10,288 bases of DNA, taken from NCBI GenBank assembly GCA_014860725.1, contig JACZJD010000517.1, positions 1-10,288 on the forward strand. Direction: 5' to 3'. This document shows, piece after piece, positions 9,277-10,288 of this stretch. The DNA is from Aquamicrobium sp. (GTDB taxonomy: Bacteria > Pseudomonadota > Alphaproteobacteria > Rhizobiales > Rhizobiaceae). Position 1 is the stretch's first letter. Each line of letters opens with the position of its first letter. The position numbers were made by a program, and so were the translations under genes. The notes below the pieces were generated by a model, which saw only the letters and a list, made by a program, of their open reading frames with translations, was not told where the DNA came from and made no database searches.

Positions 9277-9329
9277 TATAGCGGATAAGCACGATAAAGC
9301 AGGCAAAAAACCACATCTCCTGTTGACTC

Positions 9330-9347
9330 GGTCGGGCATCGACCCGA
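9330..9347. repeat. Short dyad upstream of the phosphotransferase gene
   Basis: TCGGG (9332-9336) and CCCGA (9343-9347) form a 5-bp inverted repeat; GGTCG (9330-9334) and CGACC (9340-9344) give an overlapping alternative pairing. It lies 42 bp before the phosphotransferase ATG, just after a -35-like TTGACT (9323-9328) for which only a poor -10 (GATCCT at 9346-9351) exists. Possible operator or leader hairpin. Confidence 0.25.
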
Positions 9348-9389
9348 TCCTGCCATCATAACCACAGGCGCAAAGCCGCGGGAGGGACG

Positions 9390-10288
9390 ATGTCGGAGGT
9401 TCGCGCGATCACCGCCGAGCGTACGGCGCAGATCGAGGCTCTGCCGATCTGGAGCGGCCCGATCAGGATCAGCCCGCTGACGGGCGGCATCAGCAACGAG
9501 AGCTGGCTGGTCGAGGACGACGCCGGCGGCCATGTCGTGCGCATCGGCAAGGACTTTCCCTTCCACCACGTGCTGCGCGACCGCGAGCTGATGACGGCGC
9601 GGGCAGCCGAGGAAGCCGCCTTCGCCCCGGCGGTGGAATATGCCGAGCCTGGCATCATGGTCTGCCGGCACCTGCGCGCCCGGACCTATGGCGAGGCCGA
9701 CGTGCGCGCCAATATCGGGCGCATCGCCGCCCTCGTGCGCGCCTTCCACGAGACGATGCCGCATCACGTCTCGGGCCCGGGCTTCATGTTCTGGCCTTTC
9801 CACGTCGTGCGCGACTATGCACGCACGCTGCGCGAGGGCGGCAGCCGCATGGCAGCGCACCTGCCGTCCTACCTCGCCCTGGCGGACGAGCTGGAGGCAG
9901 TGCAGACGCCGCTGCCCATCGTCTTCGGTCACAACGACCTGCTGCCGACCAACCTGCTCGACGACGGCGAGCGCCTGTGGCTGATCGACTTCGAATATGC
10001 CGGCTTCTCGACCGCCATGTTCGATCTCGCCGGCCTGTCCTCGAATGCCGGCTTCTCGCCCGAGGAATCGGAGGCGCTTCTTGCCGCCTATTTCGGCCGC
10101 GCGCCCGACGAGCCGCTGCGGCGCTCGCTCGCCGCCATGCAGTGCGCCTCGCTGCTGCGCGAGGCGATGTGGAGCATGGTGTCGGAGCTTCATCTCGATG
10201 CGCCCGGCACCGACTACGTCGCCTACACGCAGGAGAACCTGCGCCGGCTCGACGCCGCGCTCGACGCCTATCGCACCCGCTACGGAAA
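9390..10288 (+). CDS. Choline-kinase/aminoglycoside-phosphotransferase-like kinase, C-terminus cut by window edge
   Basis: The visible 299 residues contain the core of an APH/choline-kinase-fold phosphotransferase, a cytosolic enzyme that transfers phosphate from ATP to a small hydroxyl compound. An N-terminal nucleotide loop region reads LTGGISNESWLV (30-41), followed by a VVRIGKD strand (49-55) that may bear the ATP-contacting lysine. Brenner's catalytic motif is HNDLLPTN (181-188, catalytic Asp183), and the metal-binding motif is LIDFEYAG (198-205, Asp200). The combination HNDLLPTN plus IDFEYA is closer to the choline/ethanolamine kinase branch than to antibiotic phosphotransferases. The start is an ATG with GGAGG at 9381-9385, 4 bases upstream. 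No stop occurs before the window end, though the domain looks nearly complete. It is divergent from the DeoR regulator, suggesting an inducible uptake or catabolic unit continuing to the right. The substrate (choline, ethanolamine, sugar, thiamine-like) is not determinable here. Confidence 0.88.
   Translation, partial: MSEVRAITAERTAQIEALPIWSGPIRISPLTGGISNESWLVEDDAGGHVVRIGKDFPFHHVLRDRELMTARAAEEAAFAPAVEYAEPGIMVCRHLRARTYGEADVRANIGRIAALVRAFHETMPHHVSGPGFMFWPFHVVRDYARTLREGGSRMAAHLPSYLALADELEAVQTPLPIVFGHNDLLPTNLLDDGERLWLIDFEYAGFSTAMFDLAGLSSNAGFSPEESEALLAAYFGRAPDEPLRRSLAAMQCASLLREAMWSMVSELHLDAPGTDYVAYTQENLRRLDAALDAYRTRYG

Noticed and set aside
9276..10193. 305-codon minus-strand open frame opposite the phosphotransferase
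   Set aside because: The plus strand encodes HNDLLPTN and LIDFEYAG in frame with a good ribosome binding site; the antisense frame has no motifs.

Overview
The window is GC-rich, densely coded bacterial DNA with long antisense open frames, typical of such genomes. Gene content and codon use suggest an alphaproteobacterium, probably of the Hyphomicrobiales (rhizobia and relatives). That assignment is inference from style and gene families, not from a marker gene. I see no RNA genes, insertion sequences, phage genes or CRISPR arrays.

Layout from left to right. (1) Bases 1-1962 hold a divergent pair: a LysR-type regulator on the minus strand, cut by the window edge, and a 2,2-dialkylglycine decarboxylase (dgdA) on the plus strand. 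Between them lies a perfect 7-bp inverted repeat that looks like the regulator's operator. This matches the known dgdR/dgdA arrangement for using 2-aminoisobutyrate. (2) Bases 2124-5716 hold a two-gene unit, phosphoketolase (xfp) and acetate kinase (ackA), joined by a one-base TGATG stop/start overlap. Together they turn xylulose-5-phosphate or fructose-6-phosphate into acetyl-phosphate, then acetate plus ATP. (3) Bases 5744-8290, minus strand and convergent with ackA, hold an 848-residue multidomain protein. It has an N-terminal NAD-dependent epimerase-type SDR domain, a charged linker, a pair of SPW-type membrane repeats, a VKOR-like membrane domain with a CxxC motif, and a second pair of SPW-type repeats. 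This is the most unusual object in the window and its function is unknown. (4) Bases 8463-10288 hold a second divergent pair: a DeoR-family regulator on the minus strand and a choline-kinase/APH-type phosphotransferase on the plus strand, cut by the right edge. Their 165-bp intergenic region carries several small repeats that could be operators.

The window thus combines two regulator/enzyme pairs (amino acid decarboxylation; small-molecule phosphorylation) flanking a carbon-metabolism operon and an uncharacterised membrane redox fusion. The xfp-ackA pair is a coherent pathway. Any link between it and the SDR-VKOR fusion rests only on adjacency.
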